Source: Caprimulgus europaeus
Lineage: Eukaryota; Chordata; Aves; Caprimulgiformes; Caprimulgidae
Assembly: GCA_907165065.1 (NCBI GenBank)
Contig: OU015539.1
Location: forward strand, 15,592,816 to 15,656,815
Direction: 5' to 3'
DNA: 64,000 nt
The position numbers were made by a program, and so were the translations under genes. Positions 61,301 through 64,000 of the stretch are shown here, piece after piece (within the stretch, counting starts at the first letter, position 1; every line of letters starts with the position of its first letter). The notes beneath the pieces were generated by a model, which saw only the letters and a list, made by a program, of their open reading frames with translations, had not been told where the DNA came from and did not search any database.

Positions 61301-64000
61301 AGCATTAATAGGGTTTGAACCTAAAACAAAGTCTCCCCACTAAGTCCCACGGTGGACCAAAACTTTCACCAAAAAAGTGAGGGTCTGCAATTTGTACTCA
61401 CTCAAGATCAGAAGGATTTTCTCTTCAAAGCCGAGATAAAACCTGAATACATCTAAATTCTCTCTGGACAAAAAATTAAAACCTTTCTTTTCAAATCTAG
61501 TCCAGACTGGTTGAACTTATTTACTTTATGTTTTATATTACCTAATGCTCCACATTTAAAAAGTTATTTCAAGATTAAAAAAAAAAAAAAACCCAAACAA
61601 AAACCACTTTTCATCCTAAAAATGTTTCAAGACATTTGGAGTTTTAACAGAACTACAGTCTCCAAAGGAAAACTCACTCTTCCCATGTTTCCCCTACCAG
61701 CTCTTTGGTGATATCATGCACAGCACAACAGAGATGCTGGAGTGAAGCACCAACCACCTCAAGATCCTCGCTAACCAAAACCAACTCACATGTCCCCTTC
61801 CCAGTGCCAGTCACAGCAACACGGACACATGAGACTGGAAGAGAACATTGGTATCTGCAACCTGGCTGGGCAGCTCTACTTCTGGCCTATTTAGTTGTCA
61901 TTATCTGGTTTGTGCCCCCATGGCTCTCTCATTGGTGCAGTGGGATGGCTGGAGGGTTTGAAGCATCGTGTCCTCCCCAGGACATCAGTCTGCAGCTCAC
62001 CCACCATCTCCCTCTACCTGTGCTGCCATGCAATGAATCCTGAAGTTACCAGCCAGCACAGAGAGAAGAGGGTGGTCAGGCACAAAGAGATGTGGTGAGA
62101 TGTGCCTCTCTCCCTGCCCTCTCACTGCTTCATCTGGAACTCCACATCCCCCTGCTTCCCCTTGCAAGAACAGCTTGTATGGGGCTGGGATAAAGTAAGG
62201 ATGGAGCAGGAGAGGCCCCTATTCCTCTTCCTCTCCTACCAGCTTTGTCATGATCTTGGAGTCAAGCTACTTCAGAGGTACTGGAGACCAGAAGACAACT
62301 GATGGACATGCCCTCTAGGGACAACAAGGAGCCCCATGGCCAACAAGCCAGCACATACAGCCAGGGAGCAGCAGGTATTTTGTTCCTGGAGGCTTGTACC
62401 TCCAGAGCGGGGTAAGCAAGAGGAAGAGCTGATAGGTATGGGCAAGGCTCTTGGTTTCTAAAGCTTTCTCCTACCACCACAGCTGCTCCCAGGGCAGACA
62501 CATGGTTAAATGACTGGTTGATATCTACCAACCAAGCTGGAGACCAGCTCAGGGGAAGCCACTAGGTGCTGAAGCTACAGGTCCAAGCTTCTGAAAACAG
62601 CCCTCTGCCAAGCTCAAGGAGGCTGAGCCAGAGCATCTACACACGCTCAGGGAGGCAATTCTCAGAACTGGGCTAGGACAATATTTGCTCAGAAAATTTT
62701 AAAGCTTAATTCTGGTGATCCCAGTGGCTTTGTGAGCATGTCTCACTAATGAAGCAGTTCCAGGCTTTATCTGATCAACCCTCTCCACCTTCCCTCACGC
62801 TTGTACAGCAGAGCAGAGCCTTATGAGCTGGGTGTGATGCAATGCCTCACTCCCTGGTCCATGAAGTAGGAAGTCCATGGCCTGGATAAAATCAAAGACA
62901 TGCTCCTGTGTGTGTGTTTATAACTAGAAGCGTAACAGTGGACAAGGATTTGGTAGGAGGGGAAGGCAGGAGCAGATGTGCTTGAATGAGCAAGAAAGGA
63001 CAATGTCGGGGTCAAAATGCAAGACTAGACACCTGTGTTAACTATCTGGCTTTATCAGATCTCTGCACATCTCAAGAGCAAGAGAAGTGAGACTCCCTGT
63101 CTCAGGTCCAAAGTGGCTAGGAGGGTTGCTTCTCCATTCAGACATTGTCTGTCAGACACAAAGGAGTGAAGACTGGTAAGACATAGCTCACATGATCACA
63201 GCTAGGGAGGAAATGGCAACTAGATCAAGGTCTTTACTGAGAAGAATTTAAGACACACAGTTCCACCTGTCTTTCAAATAAATAACACCCCTTCTAAAAC
63301 AATGCTTGAAGGCCACCTAGATGATCAGGCAGCCAGGAGACTTCATCAAAAAAATAGGTGATGTGTCAAGTCAACCAGCAATGTAGGACAATGGTGTGTC
63401 CTATGAGGTGGCAACACTGTCCAGAAAAGGAGGTGGCAATGTATGTCACAGCAAGCCTTATAGTCACCCTGCAGGAGCATCCTCATGAGAGGAAAACCAT
63501 TCAGTCACCAGTAAACATAAGCAAAGAGCAGTCTGGCTGGAAAACTGGGCATTCAATAAAATCCATGGATCCAGAGTGACAAGTGCCTTTCCTTGAAAAT
63601 TTTCAATTCTTTTTCTTTCATTGGAAAACTGAAAATCCTTACAGTGAAAGATCCTCAAGAGTTGAAAACAGATCTTTCATTTTCCAATGGAACCTGTAAA
63701 TTTCCATGGAATAAGTCAATGAAAACAAACATTTTGTCACTCACATCAACATTTTCCAGGGAGGAGGGAGAGGAGAAGGGGAAACATTATTTTTGACAAG
63801 GTCTACTGATTGGCAGCGCTCTTTCATAAATAGATCAGGCCAGAGTGCAGGACTCCAGTCCACATGGCAGAGCTGCTGGTCCTTGAAAGGCTGATAGAGA
63901 TCTCGTTGGCTGAGTTCCTCCCTGTGGTTGACAGAGCATTAGCTAAAGACAGGATACAGGCAACCAGTCCTGCTGAGAATGACTGGATGCCAAACCAATG
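58373..64000. other. Unique sequence, no recognised gene
   Basis: CpG-containing patches near 60180-60250 and 60395-60440, a poly-T run at about 59960-59977 followed by AAACAAAC units, and an A-rich run near 61577-61590. The 192-codon minus-strand frame at 59117-58539 has no domain and no good splice sites. An imperfect inverted repeat lies at 63617-63692. No interspersed repeat is evident. Confidence 0.45.
63617..63692. repeat. Imperfect inverted repeat (hairpin)
   Basis: Left arm pieces TTCATTGGAAAA (63617-63628) and TGAAAGATC (63645-63653) pair with the right arm GATCTTTCA (63671-63679) and TTTTCCAATGGAA (63680-63692), with one mismatch and a 16-nt bulge on the left side. It may be a decayed palindromic element or a chance hairpin. 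Confidence 0.55.

Noticed and set aside
1-64000. Prokaryotic-type systems (CRISPR, operons, phage, integrons), tRNA or rRNA genes
   Set aside because: Nothing in the window fits these. Repeats, base composition and lack of long frames point to vertebrate noncoding DNA.

Overview
The window looks like nuclear DNA from a bird. The evidence is repeats with the avian CR1 (chicken repeat 1, LINE) 3' end, whose tail reads roughly ATTCTRTGATTCTRTGA. Clear copies lie at 247-552 (+), 5966-6257 (-), 12115-12968 (+), 29541-29680 (+), 39624-39988 (-), 53730-54007 (-) and 55080-55153 (+). Older CR1 relics of the type shared by birds, crocodilians and turtles lie at 7205-7708, 40983-41105 and probably 44547-44640. 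There is also one fragment of an avian endogenous-retrovirus-type repeat (45147-45415) and several worn MIR-like CORE-SINE relics. The species cannot be named from this.

No complete protein-coding gene is visible. The longest open frames (240, 238, 204, 192 and 183 codons) are low-complexity, contain antisense CR1, or show no recognisable domain or splice context, so I treat them as chance. The region reads as intergenic DNA or a very large intron. There are no tRNA or rRNA genes, no CRISPR array, and nothing bacterial or plasmid-like.

The best hint of a gene is on the minus strand. A 115-nt open segment at 22609-22495 has a strong polypyrimidine/CAG acceptor and a GTAAAG donor. Some 14 kb downstream, at 8455, is a very strong acceptor followed by an open frame, a stop and an AATAAA signal (8222-8217). 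If the two were spliced directly the reading frame would continue. I do not recognise the protein, and this is a hypothesis.

Layout: 1-12 kb is unique DNA with CR1 copies, an (AAT)n array and a small CpG-rich patch near 4.7-5.0 kb. The segment 12-24.5 kb has a degraded CR1 reverse-transcriptase-region copy, a second (AAT)n array, the candidate exon and an AT-rich tract. The segment 24.5-31.2 kb has a 9-bp-period T/C tract and two minisatellites (19-bp and 23-bp units, the latter with a 69-bp higher-order period). The segment 31-40 kb is mostly unique DNA with TAAT-rich, regulatory-looking blocks, a (TATC)n array and a G-quadruplex-prone run. The segment 40-57 kb holds more CR1, the ERV-type fragment and MIR-like relics. 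The segment 57-64 kb is mostly featureless, with an (AC)n run and an imperfect hairpin near 63.6 kb.

I found no convincing undescribed biological system. The most checkable leads are the two minus-strand exon candidates, the POU/SOX-like motif block near 35.6 kb and the 23/69-bp minisatellite.
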